Part shown: piece by piece, positions 35,080-44,008 of the stretch
Layout of the letters: the number at the start of each line of letters is the position of its first letter
Numbering within the stretch: position 1 is the stretch's first letter
Made by a program: the position numbers and the translations under genes
From: Thermoplasmata archaeon
Lineage (GTDB): Archaea; Thermoplasmatota; Thermoplasmata; Thermoplasmatales; GCA-001856825
Reading direction: 5' to 3'
Length of the DNA: 46,717 nt
Assembly: GCA_021797915.1 (NCBI GenBank)
Contig: JAJZYT010000013.1
Coordinates: 1-46,717 of the forward strand
Notes under the pieces: generated by a model
Database searches by the model: none
Seen by the model: the letters and a program-made list of their open reading frames with translations, nothing else
Told to the model about the DNA's origin: nothing

Positions 35080-36051
35080 GTGGAACGGACGAAGAAGGTC
35101 CTCAAGATTGCTAAACTGGAACTGCAGGAAAATGCTGCCTGGTTTATGAGGCAGGCCGGCAGATTTCTCCCGGAGTATGAATCTCTAAAATTTGGAAAAC
35201 CTTTTTTGGAGTTTATCAAAGATCCTGATACCGTTGAAAAGGTGTCACTTCTTCCGTTGAAATATTTCGATACCGATGCGATAGTGATCTTTACAGACAT
35301 TCTACTGCCTTTCACCAAGCTGGACTACCAGCTATCTTATGAAAATGGGATTTCGGTGAAAGAGGGTAGAAGCGAGGATTTCGACTACTATGCACCTCTT
35401 TCGACAGGTTTGAAGAAAATCTCTGAGGAAAGATCAGACAAGACAATAATTGGTGTTGTCGGCGGGCCATTCACTACACTCTCTTATCTGTACGATGGTG
35501 GAAAGAATGGATATCATAGGTCGAAGGAAGCGCTTGCAACGGAGGGTAACAGTCTATTGAAGACAATGACGGATGAAATAATTGAATTTGCAAGACTTCA
35601 GGTTCGGTCCGGTGCAGACATGATACAGATATTTGACAGCTGGATCGGGAATGTGTCTGAAGCCTATTACGAAAAACATCTATCAGTAAATGAAAGTTAT
35701 TTTGTTGAAAAGGTGAAGGAGATCGGTAAACCGGTGATTTTCTTCAGTGAAGGTTCATCACATCTTTACAGCAAACTACTCAGGCTGAAGTCTGACGTCT
35801 TTTCGATCGATTGGAGGATGGACCTGAGTGATTTCAAACAACTTTGCGATGATTGCGTCGTCCAGGGCAATATGGATCCTTACTTGCTGGGGACAGAAGA
35901 TAATTATCTCGTGAATGAAACGAGGCGGATATTGGATCAGGGGAGAGAGTTCTCAGGGCACATTTTCAACCTTGGTCATGGAGTTCCTCCCTGGGCTGAC
36001 TGGAAAAAAATAGCACTCATAACAGACACGGTGCATGGCTATGAAAGATAA
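35080..36051 (+). CDS. hemE: Uroporphyrinogen decarboxylase
   Basis: Removes four carboxyl groups from uroporphyrinogen III to make coproporphyrinogen III. Family signatures are WFMRQAGRFLPEY near residue 21, FTDILLPF (substrate-binding Asp), GGPFTTLSYLYDGG, QIFDSWIG and the C-terminal NLGHGVPP. The 323-residue length is slightly short. The GTG start follows TTTATA (35054-35059) by about 24 bases, so the mRNA is probably leaderless. Its end overlaps hemH by 17 bases. HemE commits the pathway to coproporphyrinogen rather than the siroheme branch. Confidence 0.95.
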   Translation: MERTKKVLKIAKLELQENAAWFMRQAGRFLPEYESLKFGKPFLEFIKDPDTVEKVSLLPLKYFDTDAIVIFTDILLPFTKLDYQLSYENGISVKEGRSEDFDYYAPLSTGLKKISEERSDKTIIGVVGGPFTTLSYLYDGGKNGYHRSKEALATEGNSLLKTMTDEIIEFARLQVRSGADMIQIFDSWIGNVSEAYYEKHLSVNESYFVEKVKEIGKPVIFFSEGSSHLYSKLLRLKSDVFSIDWRMDLSDFKQLCDDCVVQGNMDPYLLGTEDNYLVNETRRILDQGREFSGHIFNLGHGVPPWADWKKIALITDTVHGYER

Positions 36052-36880
36052 GGCTGTAGTTCTGATGTACTATGGATTTCCAGAGAAGAGAGAGGAAATG
36101 CGAGATTATCTCAGAGGCATACTTCATGGAAGGGAACCTCCTGAGTCACTGATAAGGGAAAATCTGTTCAAACTTGACGTCGTAGGAGGGGAAACTCCCT
36201 CGACAAGGATTGTTAATAGCATCAGAGACAAGTTGGAAGTAAAGTTGGAAGGGGAGGGATACAATGTTTACCTGCTATCCAAACACTACATACCCTCGAT
36301 CACGGATGCATCGGATCTGGTAGGCGAAGAACAGGTCTTCGAAATACCACTATTCCCTGTATATTCAAGATTCATATTTGATGGATACTTCGAACCACTA
36401 GAATCCAGTTTGAAGAACAGGAAATTCGTGAGAATAGAGAACATAGGATTTGACAAAGGAATTATAGAATTCTATCAAAGGAAGATAAGAGCGGAAAAGG
36501 GTTCAATTATCACATTCTCTGCACACAGCATACCCCTGGAGGGTTATGACCCATATTCTGAATCGATACAAAAAATGTCCAAGGAGATAGCAGGGGATCA
36601 GAAATTCATAAACATATACCATAGTCAGGGACCATTTCGGCCGAAGTGGTTAACACCCCACCAGGAATATTCAATTTCTTTTGCCAAGGAAAACGGTTAC
36701 AAGAAAATTGAAGTAGTCCCCATCGGGTTTATATATGACCATCTCGAGGTTCTCTACGACCTAGACTACAAATTGAAGAACGATGCGAAAAGGGATGGAA
36801 TAGACTATGAAAGAGTCTCCTTGCCAAACGACTCCGACGTGGTCATAAATGCCATAGTCGATTTGATAAAAAAGTCTTGA
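36035..36880 (+). CDS. hemH: Ferrochelatase, Bacillus CpfC-like
   Basis: Inserts ferrous iron into a porphyrin. The N terminus VVLMYYGFPEKREEM and LRGILHGREPPES resembles the Tyr-containing start of coproporphyrin ferrochelatases. The catalytic histidine is in ITFSAHSIP and the acidic site in GFIYDHLEVLYDLDYK, close to the Bacillus sequence as I recall it. No C-terminal cysteine cluster is present. It is 281 residues, shorter than the usual 310 or so. The overlap with hemE shows co-transcription. The resemblance favours coproporphyrin III over protoporphyrin IX as substrate, which an assay would have to prove. Confidence 0.92.
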   Translation: MAMKDKAVVLMYYGFPEKREEMRDYLRGILHGREPPESLIRENLFKLDVVGGETPSTRIVNSIRDKLEVKLEGEGYNVYLLSKHYIPSITDASDLVGEEQVFEIPLFPVYSRFIFDGYFEPLESSLKNRKFVRIENIGFDKGIIEFYQRKIRAEKGSIITFSAHSIPLEGYDPYSESIQKMSKEIAGDQKFINIYHSQGPFRPKWLTPHQEYSISFAKENGYKKIEVVPIGFIYDHLEVLYDLDYKLKNDAKRDGIDYERVSLPNDSDVVINAIVDLIKKS

Positions 36881-36942
36881 ACTCGATGGTGATAATCTAG
36901 GAAGCGCATTTCTCCGTTTCAACTAAAGAAACCATAAAGTAG

Positions 36943-39378
36943 ATGTGGGCATACCGAGATATGTTTGATCAGGAGTTCAAACCTTTTGCACTTACTGGTT
37001 ATGAAGAGAAGCTTGAAAGGGAAAAACAATTTGACCTGAAGAGAACTGTTATCGACATAAAGATCAATTTCGAGGAGAGGGCTGTTGAGGGTAAGGTTGA
37101 ACTGAACATCAAAATGAACAGCCTTCCGCAGGATCATCTCGACATAGATGCCACAGATATGGAAATTTACAATGTCTCGGTCAAAGGTGTTCCATCCAGT
37201 TTTGATACGTACAAGGACAAAATTGTGGTTTATGGTGACTTCAGGGCTTTCTCCGAACACATCTTGACTGTTACCTACAAGTCATATCCAAAGAGGGGTG
37301 GATACTTCGTTGAGGATGAGGGCGGTATGCAATTCTGGACCCACGGAGAGAGCACAGATGCCCATTCATGGTTCCCCTGCTTTGATTACCCGAACACAAG
37401 GAGTCAGTATGAGATCAGAGTTACTGTTCCGAGCGACTACTCTGTGATCAGCAATGGGAAGCTCGTCAACCGAGTTGATGGAGATTTTTCAACTTTCATC
37501 TTCAGGGAAGACTTTAGATTCCCCGCATATCTTGTCAGCGTGATAGCAGGCAAATTTAGTTCTTTCAAACAAGAGTGGCAAGGTATCCCCATAACTTCTT
37601 ACTACCTCCCTAAATTTGAAACTCTGGCAGAAAGATCATTCAAAAATTCCCCAGAGATAATGGAATTCATAAGCGAGAAGACAGGGGTCAAGTATCCGTA
37701 CTCCAAATACGATCAGACCTGCGTTTCCCTATTCGAAATTGGCGGGATGGAAAACCTGAGCGCAACCACTCTGACAGACAGGACATTGCACGACGAAATA
37801 GCCCATCTAGACTATCAGTCTGAACCTTTGGTTTGCCACGAAATGGCACATCAGTGGTTTGGTGATTATGTAACGTGCAGGGATTGGTCTCAGGCGTGGT
37901 TGAATGAAGGGTTCGCCACCTACATCGCATTGATCTATAGGGAGAAGCTCAATGGGAAGGACGAGTTTCTCGTAGACGTCGAGAATACAAAGGATGTCTA
38001 CCTGCGGGAATTCGCTGGTAGTTATGGCAGACCAATTGTTGAGAGGAAGTACAAAGAGCCTGAAGAACTGTTTGACCGGCATCTTTATCAAAAGGCTTCA
38101 TTGTTCCTGAGATACCTAAACTATTACCTTGGAGACAAGGTGTTCTGGCAAGGAGTGAAGGAATATCTCGAAAATAACAAAATGAGCGGAGTGACAACCT
38201 ATGACTTCCGCAAGGCACTCTCTAATGTTTCCGGATTCTCGCTAGAGGCACTTTACCATCAATTCCTCGAAGAGCCTGGCCACCCAGAATTCAATGTAGA
38301 GGAGTCCGTTTCAAGAGGAAAAGTACAGATAAGGATAACCCAATCAGGCAGAATCTTCAATTTGAGAGTACCTGCAAGACTCTACACTGCGGACAAAAGT
38401 GAGGAGCTGGAAATTCAAATCGAGGATAAGTTAACAAGGCTGGAATTTGACAGGAAAGATTTCAAAGGTTTTTCTTTGGATCCCGAGAGTAAGGTCCTGG
38501 GAACAATTACGTGCCAGCGCCCGAGAGAATCTTCAAGATTCTTACTCAGGAACGGAGAGAGCGTTATAGAACGTGCAAGGGCCGCGAGAGAGTTAGGAAA
38601 CTTCGGCTTATCTGAGATTTCCTTCCTCTTCGATTCATTTGAATTAGAAAAATTCTGGTACGTCAAAGGTAAGATTGCAGAGGCTATCTCGAAAATAGGC
38701 GGAAAAAGAGTTTCTGCGGCAATGCGGAAGATGCTTGAAGATAGTGATTACAAAGTAAGGAGGGAGGTAGCAAAGTCTGTTGCAAATCTAAACGATGACA
38801 AGCTCCTTGACAAGTTGACAGAAATGTTCGGCAATGAAGATGGTTATATTCTGCGTGCCAATCTGCTGATGAGCGCTCAAAAAATCGGGAAAGATAAATC
38901 CAAAGACCTCCTTTTGAAAGGACTGGAAACGGAGTCTTATGATAGCATAATCCGCGTAGCTTCAATAAATGCACTTGGGGATCTTGCAGACATTACTACA
39001 ATAGGTACTGTAAAAAAGTACTTGGGGAAAGATTTCGACTGGCAAACACGCTCTGCTGCCATTTCAGCAATTTCAAAGTTTTACTGGAAGGACAGAGCTG
39101 TGGCAGAAATTCTACTCAAAGGATTAGAAGACGAATTCTTTATAGTGAGACAAAGCGCAGCGAGTGGGATAAGAGATACTGGAGATCTCCAACTAATAAC
39201 AAGAATCTTGCCATACCTAGAAAAGGAACACGAGGGGTTTGTCAAGAGAATCATGAGAGAGGCATTGGAATTGAAGGGTGCTCCGATACCTCAGGATTTC
39301 AAAGAGATGAAGGAACAACTCTACAAGCTCAAAGAGAGGGTCACCAATTTAGAAGCAAGTAAGAATTCGAAGAAATAG
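36943..39378 (+). CDS. M1 zinc aminopeptidase with HEAT-repeat C-terminal domain
   Basis: An 811-residue metallo-aminopeptidase. The substrate motif GGMENLSATT (the usual GAMEN) precedes the zinc site HEMAHQWFGDY near residue 299, with the third ligand in WLNEGFATY. The domain order up to about residue 520 matches tricorn-interacting factors F2/F3, which finish peptide degradation. The tail is unusual. From about 535 it consists of helix pairs such as RARAARELGNFG, KVRREVAKSVANLN, IRVASINALGDL and VRQSAASGIRDTGD, which are HEAT/PBS-lyase-like repeats, ending in a coiled coil. A second in-frame ATG at 36961 is possible. Confidence 0.93.
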   Translation: MWAYRDMFDQEFKPFALTGYEEKLEREKQFDLKRTVIDIKINFEERAVEGKVELNIKMNSLPQDHLDIDATDMEIYNVSVKGVPSSFDTYKDKIVVYGDFRAFSEHILTVTYKSYPKRGGYFVEDEGGMQFWTHGESTDAHSWFPCFDYPNTRSQYEIRVTVPSDYSVISNGKLVNRVDGDFSTFIFREDFRFPAYLVSVIAGKFSSFKQEWQGIPITSYYLPKFETLAERSFKNSPEIMEFISEKTGVKYPYSKYDQTCVSLFEIGGMENLSATTLTDRTLHDEIAHLDYQSEPLVCHEMAHQWFGDYVTCRDWSQAWLNEGFATYIALIYREKLNGKDEFLVDVENTKDVYLREFAGSYGRPIVERKYKEPEELFDRHLYQKASLFLRYLNYYLGDKVFWQGVKEYLENNKMSGVTTYDFRKALSNVSGFSLEALYHQFLEEPGHPEFNVEESVSRGKVQIRITQSGRIFNLRVPARLYTADKSEELEIQIEDKLTRLEFDRKDFKGFSLDPESKVLGTITCQRPRESSRFLLRNGESVIERARAARELGNFGLSEISFLFDSFELEKFWYVKGKIAEAISKIGGKRVSAAMRKMLEDSDYKVRREVAKSVANLNDDKLLDKLTEMFGNEDGYILRANLLMSAQKIGKDKSKDLLLKGLETESYDSIIRVASINALGDLADITTIGTVKKYLGKDFDWQTRSAAISAISKFYWKDRAVAEILLKGLEDEFFIVRQSAASGIRDTGDLQLITRILPYLEKEHEGFVKRIMREALELKGAPIPQDFKEMKEQLYKLKERVTNLEASKNSKK

Positions 39379-39743
39379 TCATATGTTGACGCTAATGAAA
39401 TATGACAATAGAGTTCACTTGATTCCACCTAGGAGAGTTGACCTAATCGGGTTACTAAATAGTTCTGGCCATTAACTTTACTTTGCTAAGAAGTTGCCCC
39501 AAACACTCAAGTTCTTTCGTGTCAAATATATCTTTTATTCTAATCCATCAAAACTCTGGCACATCGCAAATACGTTTTCAGATGTCTAATCAGCCTAAGT
39601 AATCTAAGGACCTGCTGGACGGAGTAACTAAACGTGAACACTGTTTCAAGAAGTTAAGTGCAATGCATTATGATTCAAGAATCTTTGAACCAAAAAGTCT
39701 AATGTTATGACACCACAAGGTGTTATATCAATAAGGTGAAAAA
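39379..39743. other. Gene-free stretch with a 9-bp hairpin before the pseudogene
   Basis: No convincing gene lies here. A 30-codon open stretch on the minus strand (around 39450-39540) lacks a start. TTATGACACC-like bases 39706-39714 pair with 39719-39727 around an ACAA loop (nine pairs, one G-T), just upstream of the pseudogene's ribosome-binding site. This may be an old operator or leader hairpin. Confidence 0.4.
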
Positions 39744-40144
39744 ATGAGCGCGAAAGATTTTGATTCATTACCGGAGATAAGAAAAATAGTGACGATAAAC
39801 GCTCCTATTTTGACTGTTTGATAGGCAATAGCCACATCCAAAGGAATTAGTGTTTGGTAGTTACAAAACGATTTCAAGACTATTGAAGGGTACAAGTTCA
39901 TGATCCACGATTATGCATTTGGAGATTCTCCCTGTCTGGTTACCAAGAGGTGATCGCTCCGACTCATCTGGAATTCGATTGGGATAAGGACTGGCACTTG
40001 GTGTTTGAACTTCGGGCCATCGGAGAGAACAAAACTGAAGTAGTATTTATCAACTCAGGTTTGTCCTCGGACATGAACACAAGATTCGGTCAGCCTCATC
40101 CTCAGATTAGAAAGATCATGAATGAAGGATGGGAAAAGGAATAA
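39744..40144 (+). pseudogene. Decayed SRPBCC/AHSA1-domain protein
   Basis: The remains of a START-like (AHSA1/SRPBCC) protein. The frame from ATG 39744 has a good AAGGTGA ribosome-binding site and reads MSAKDFDSLPEIRKIVTINA, where this family begins. It is interrupted by TGA TAG, then another TAG after AIATSKGISVW, and ends in a TGA after SPCLVTKR. The domain then continues in a different frame from about 39946 as EVIAPTHLEFDWDKDWHLVF and FINSGL, ending early after NEGWEKE. At least three in-frame stops and one frameshift make function very unlikely. Sequencing error alone would not explain this many lesions. Confidence 0.85.
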
Positions 40145-40220
40145 AAACAAAACCAATCTGAGAACACACTTTGAAGAATGAAAAAGAAAATAAAGTAAAA
40201 TAAGGGAAAGTGTCCTGAGT

Positions 40221-41618
40221 TCAGAATTTTCCCTGTGGTAAAGTCCTAGAATTTTCCTTGTTTGTGTCCACCATAGGTCTTGGGGGTTCGGCACTTGCTA
40301 TTGGAATCGTTGCCATAGCCAGGGAAATGAACAGCAGCACTATTCCGATAGCCTCGGTTACCCAGTTTAGTGTCATCACATAAACTAGGAGGCCCTCAAA
40401 AGCAATTATCATTCCTCCGACTGCGAAGTATGAGGCCAGCTTGAAATACTTGTGATCCCCTTTGTTCAAATAAAAGGATGCTAGGAGAATACCAGCAACA
40501 ACCACTAGGAAGAAGAAAGCGAACATTAGGTGTCCATCAGTGTATGCCTGATCGTAGAGTGCTCCAGCCCCTTGTGTTGGATCCCCAAATCCGTAGTACA
40601 CTTCGTTGAATTCGATTACATATCCAACTCCGACCATAGTGGCCATAGCTGCCACCCATGTTCCGAGTGAGCTAAGTTGTATGTATTTCCTTCCCTTCGC
40701 AACATCTACTGCTTTAACCAGTCCGAAGAGTGCTATGATGGCACCAATACCGATGATCCCAGTTTGACTGTCATCAAGTGCTAGTCCGTTCGCCCCTCCT
40801 GCGCCCGATACGAATATTGCTGGAATGACCCATGTTCCTACGGCTGCAATGAAATACATAGCAGTCATGCTAATCACGCCAAATACTGAGATCAACATGC
40901 CGATGTTCACCAAGTTTCTCATCCCTTTGGACAGTTTGTTGTAACCTAGCACAACGGCTGTCAGACCGACTATTCCGCCCATAACGGCAGGCAGCATCTG
41001 GTGGCTGTGCAATGTCCATGCATTACCAAGAAACGTGGAAAGTCCTCCAATAGAGTTGATGTACGAGTTGATCGGTCCAAAGGATGCAAAACCGTACAGG
41101 TTCCCATATTCTAGCAGCATTCCAAAGATCGCAGCTATCGTTGCAGAAATTGTGGCCAATAAAGTAAGTGCATATCCACCGTAAATAGATTTGAACTGTG
41201 TCTTTGCCTTGAAGGGAAAGACCAGCAAGAGCAGTATCAGGCCGATTGCATCAACCACCATCAAGATATCTCTTATTGCCTGCATGATTTCATCTACAGT
41301 GGCTGCGGATGGAGGATAGAATAGAACAAGTCCAAGGAATGAGAATATCAGAATGGGGTAGGTTGTCAGATTTATTGCCTTCTTGATCCAGTTTACTGAA
41401 GAAAACACACTTGTTGCTACAAGTATCAAGATGAATGCAAGAGGAATCATTATCGTATGGTAGAAGTTGACCGTGTATAGAGTGAAGTCTCCGAGTCTGA
41501 ACCACTTGACACCTGGGAACACCGGACTGATCAGCAGGAACAGCAGAATGAAGACAGTCGTCGCGAGAACATTCTTCCTTGTGTCAGTTAAGAAGTTTAT
41601 ATAATTCGGTTTGTCCAA
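40221..41618 (-). CDS. Polytopic membrane protein with conserved His motifs, possibly heme-binding
   Basis: A 465-residue protein with about twelve predicted membrane spans. Histidines sit in membrane or near-membrane positions: FYHTIMIPLAF (about residue 53), WTLHSHQMLPAVMGG (about 205) and DGHLMFAFFF (about 380). HxHQM and GHLMF recall subunit I of heme-copper or nitric-oxide reductases, but the full set of ligands is not obvious. It may bind b-type heme or be a distant relative. It stands alone. The TTG start at 41618 has GTTAAATAAC centred 26 bases upstream, so it is leaderless. Proximity to the heme locus is only suggestive. Confidence 0.7.
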   Translation of the reverse strand: MDKPNYINFLTDTRKNVLATTVFILLFLLISPVFPGVKWFRLGDFTLYTVNFYHTIMIPLAFILILVATSVFSSVNWIKKAINLTTYPILIFSFLGLVLFYPPSAATVDEIMQAIRDILMVVDAIGLILLLLVFPFKAKTQFKSIYGGYALTLLATISATIAAIFGMLLEYGNLYGFASFGPINSYINSIGGLSTFLGNAWTLHSHQMLPAVMGGIVGLTAVVLGYNKLSKGMRNLVNIGMLISVFGVISMTAMYFIAAVGTWVIPAIFVSGAGGANGLALDDSQTGIIGIGAIIALFGLVKAVDVAKGRKYIQLSSLGTWVAAMATMVGVGYVIEFNEVYYGFGDPTQGAGALYDQAYTDGHLMFAFFFLVVVAGILLASFYLNKGDHKYFKLASYFAVGGMIIAFEGLLVYVMTLNWVTEAIGIVLLFISLAMATIPIASAEPPRPMVDTNKENSRTLPQGKF

Positions 41619-41785
41619 TATAGGTCACCATTTGGCTATGTTATTTAACTTAAAAATAGATGCGGTAATCAATTGGAATTTGGATGTATTTTCGTAACTT
41701 ACACTACTTTAATCTTTTGTCTCTTACTTAACTAAAATAATTAACTCTTAGTAAATAATTTTTCCTTTCTTTGAAGAAATATTAG

Positions 41786-41856
41786 TTAGAATTCATCCCT
41801 ACCTTCTTGGGAATTCTAAATACCAAAGCATAGATTAATATTTAGTTAAGAACTAA
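41786..41856. promoter_or_regulatory. glpD promoter region with two inverted repeats
   Basis: TTAGAATTC (41786-41794) and GAATTCTAA (41811-41819) are perfect complements with 16 bases between. TTAGTT-AAG-AACTAA (41842-41856) is a second repeat directly between the TATA-like AATATTTA (41837-41844) and the ATG at 41865. TTAGTTA also occurs at 41783 and TTAACTA nearby. Repeated related half-sites suggest a regulator of glpD. The rest of the 246-base gap is AT-rich. Confidence 0.45.
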
Positions 41857-41864
41857 TTCAGTGA

Positions 41865-43199
41865 ATGGAATTTTCTTGCGCCACTAGGAAGAGCGATCTG
41901 GAAAAATTGGATGGAAAAGAGTTTGATGTCCTAGTCGTTGGTGGGGGGATTGTTGGGGCAGGTATAACAAATATCCTAAGTGCGAACGGATTGAGAATCC
42001 TATTAGTCGATAAGGGTGATTTTGCATCCGGGACTAGCAGCAATTCATCAAAGTTGATTCACGGAGGTCTCAGATATCTGGCGCAGGGTCACCTGCTTTT
42101 GACGCGAGAACTCTTGAAGGAGAGAAACTATCTATTGAATAATCTGGACTTTGTCAAAAAGATGAAATTTGACATACTTATAGACGACGGGTCCTGGAGC
42201 AGACCATCGCTCTATTTCGGTCTATTCCTTTACAACCTTCTTGGTGGTAAATTTAAACTTCCACACTTCCAGACTGAGGGTTATTCTTATCCGGGATTCA
42301 AAGGTAAGTTCACCTATGACGACGCCTCTACTGACGATGCACTTCTTGTTATCCACAATGTAGTGTCTTCAGTAATCCAAGGTTCCACTGCCATAAATTA
42401 TCTGGAGGCTACCTCTTTCAAAGATAAAGACGAAAAGGTCGAAACAGAGCTGATTGATAAGTTTGGAAATGGAGCGTACAAAGTAACCAGCAAGATAGTG
42501 GTAAATGCATCCGGCCCTTGGGTAAATGTCGCATACCGAGACTACACATCTAGACAGATAGAAAACATGAAGCTGTCAAAGGGATCACACATCATTTTTA
42601 AGAGAGATAAATTCGGGTTGAACAATGCGGTCGCATTCAGGTCCCACCTGGACCGACGCCAGATGTTCATCATCCCAAAAGGAGAAGTAGTGATTGTTGG
42701 AACAACTGACAGATTCATCGACAATCCTGGCGAATCGGAAATGAGCGAAGAAGAAAGAAATTACATCCTAGATTCTGTGAGGAAGATTGTTCCATCGCTG
42801 GACCAAAAAGAGATCATAGGTAGCTATTCAGGCATAAGACCCCTGTATGGAAGCGGGGATGACCCAGGCAGAGTAACCAGAGATTTCCATATTGACATCA
42901 CTGGAAAAATGATAAGTATAGTGGGGGTAAAGATAACCAATTACAGGGCAGCCTCCCGGAAGATCTGTAAACAAATAGGAACAATGCTTCAGACTAATAT
43001 CAGAGTGACCGATCTGCCGAAAATAGTCTACAAAAGAGGGAATGAGGACCCCCTCGAATCAGCCCTAATGAAAGAGTGTGCACTCACTGTTGAAGATGTT
43101 TTGAAGAGAAGATTAGGATATTACTACAACAAAGAAGATCAGGGAAAACCTCAAGTCAAATCTATTGAGGACAGAATATCCAGACTGAATAATCAGTGA
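41865..43199 (+). CDS. glpD: FAD-dependent glycerol-3-phosphate dehydrogenase
   Basis: Oxidises sn-glycerol-3-phosphate to dihydroxyacetone phosphate, passing electrons to the membrane quinone pool. The FAD-binding start is FDVLVVGGGIVGAGITNIL. Then come SSNSSKLIHGGLRYL, typical of GlpD/GlpA, plus VNASGPWV, IIPKGEVVIVGTTDR and IGSYSGIRPL. The 444-residue length is somewhat short, mainly at the C-terminal domain. The gene stands alone downstream of palindromes and a TATA element 24 bases before the ATG. Archaeal lipids use the opposite enantiomer, so this enzyme is probably for glycerol catabolism. Confidence 0.92.
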   Translation: MEFSCATRKSDLEKLDGKEFDVLVVGGGIVGAGITNILSANGLRILLVDKGDFASGTSSNSSKLIHGGLRYLAQGHLLLTRELLKERNYLLNNLDFVKKMKFDILIDDGSWSRPSLYFGLFLYNLLGGKFKLPHFQTEGYSYPGFKGKFTYDDASTDDALLVIHNVVSSVIQGSTAINYLEATSFKDKDEKVETELIDKFGNGAYKVTSKIVVNASGPWVNVAYRDYTSRQIENMKLSKGSHIIFKRDKFGLNNAVAFRSHLDRRQMFIIPKGEVVIVGTTDRFIDNPGESEMSEEERNYILDSVRKIVPSLDQKEIIGSYSGIRPLYGSGDDPGRVTRDFHIDITGKMISIVGVKITNYRAASRKICKQIGTMLQTNIRVTDLPKIVYKRGNEDPLESALMKECALTVEDVLKRRLGYYYNKEDQGKPQVKSIEDRISRLNNQ

Positions 43200-43235
43200 C
43201 AAAAAGAGAACAGAATCCTTTCTTGGATTTCAGGA

Positions 43236-43961
43236 TCAAGGCAACAAGAATCTGTTTATTATATCGGCGACCAGTTTGGGATGACTGGTAAATGGAGTGT
43301 GATTCGCACCCTCGATTCTATGGAATTCGGAATGCGGCAGTTTTTCCGATAAGACCTTTCCCCATCTTGCGTCAAAGATGTAATCTTCAGATCCCCAGAT
43401 TACTGATACAGGTACTTTGATGCCCCTGAGGAGTCTGTCGTCAACGCTCACACCATCGTTGCTCACCACACTCAGGATGTCATGTATCGGAAACGGGAAA
43501 AAGGGATTGTAAGAAGCGTTCTTGTCGAGAACAGAGTTTAGTCCGGTCCTGAATTTCGCGTCATCTTTTGGAATAGTTCCAGCAGAATCAATTAGCACCA
43601 TTCTGTTCGGTTTCATTCCGGATAGTGCAAGTCTCATTGCGACGAGTCCCCCAAAAGAGCTGCCGACGACTGAGTATTCTTGTAACCCTAGATGGTTTAA
43701 GAGTTCCATTAAGGATCTTGCCTGAACATCTAAGAGTTGGTTCAGTCTAAGATTTTCGGATCGTATTTTCGGCATTTCCGATCTACCGTGTCCGAAGAGA
43801 TCGACGTTGATTAGATCAAAACTGTCGTCTAAAAAATTCAATAGCCCTCCCCATACTTCTGAGGAAGCAGTGAAGCCATGAATGAGCAGCAGACAGTTTC
43901 TTCCAGTTCTTCTTGTGTACGAGATCTTTCCTGCAGAACTGTCATAGTAGAACTGGTCCAC
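43236..43961 (-). CDS. Alpha/beta hydrolase
   Basis: A 241-residue hydrolase. The oxyanion segment LLLIHGFTASSEVWGG, NVDLFGHGRSE, the nucleophile elbow VVGSSFGGLVAMRLA, the acid in VIWGSEDYIFD and the catalytic histidine in EGANHTPF make a complete triad. The family covers esterases, C-C hydrolases and peroxidases, so the substrate is open. The GTG start at 43961 is 24 bases from the centre of a shared TATA element. Confidence 0.9.
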   Translation of the reverse strand: MDQFYYDSSAGKISYTRRTGRNCLLLIHGFTASSEVWGGLLNFLDDSFDLINVDLFGHGRSEMPKIRSENLRLNQLLDVQARSLMELLNHLGLQEYSVVGSSFGGLVAMRLALSGMKPNRMVLIDSAGTIPKDDAKFRTGLNSVLDKNASYNPFFPFPIHDILSVVSNDGVSVDDRLLRGIKVPVSVIWGSEDYIFDARWGKVLSEKLPHSEFHRIEGANHTPFTSHPKLVADIINRFLLP

Positions 43962-43981
43962 AACGCTGATGTTTTGTGACC

Positions 43982-43988
43982 GTTAAAC
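43982..43988. promoter_or_regulatory. Shared TATA element for hydrolase and micro-gene
   Basis: GTTAAAC (GTTTAAC on the other strand) has its centre at 43985, exactly 24 bases from both the GTG at 43961 (minus) and the ATG at 44009 (plus). The symmetry mirrors the element at 10317-10330. Confidence 0.45.
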
Positions 43989-44008
43989 ATTTTGGTAGAC
44001 CAATTATT

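Noticed and set aside
39450-39540. Minus-strand open stretch of about 30 codons in the gap before the pseudogene
   Set aside because: No start codon, a stop just upstream, and no recognisable domain; could be an old gene relic but cannot be supported.
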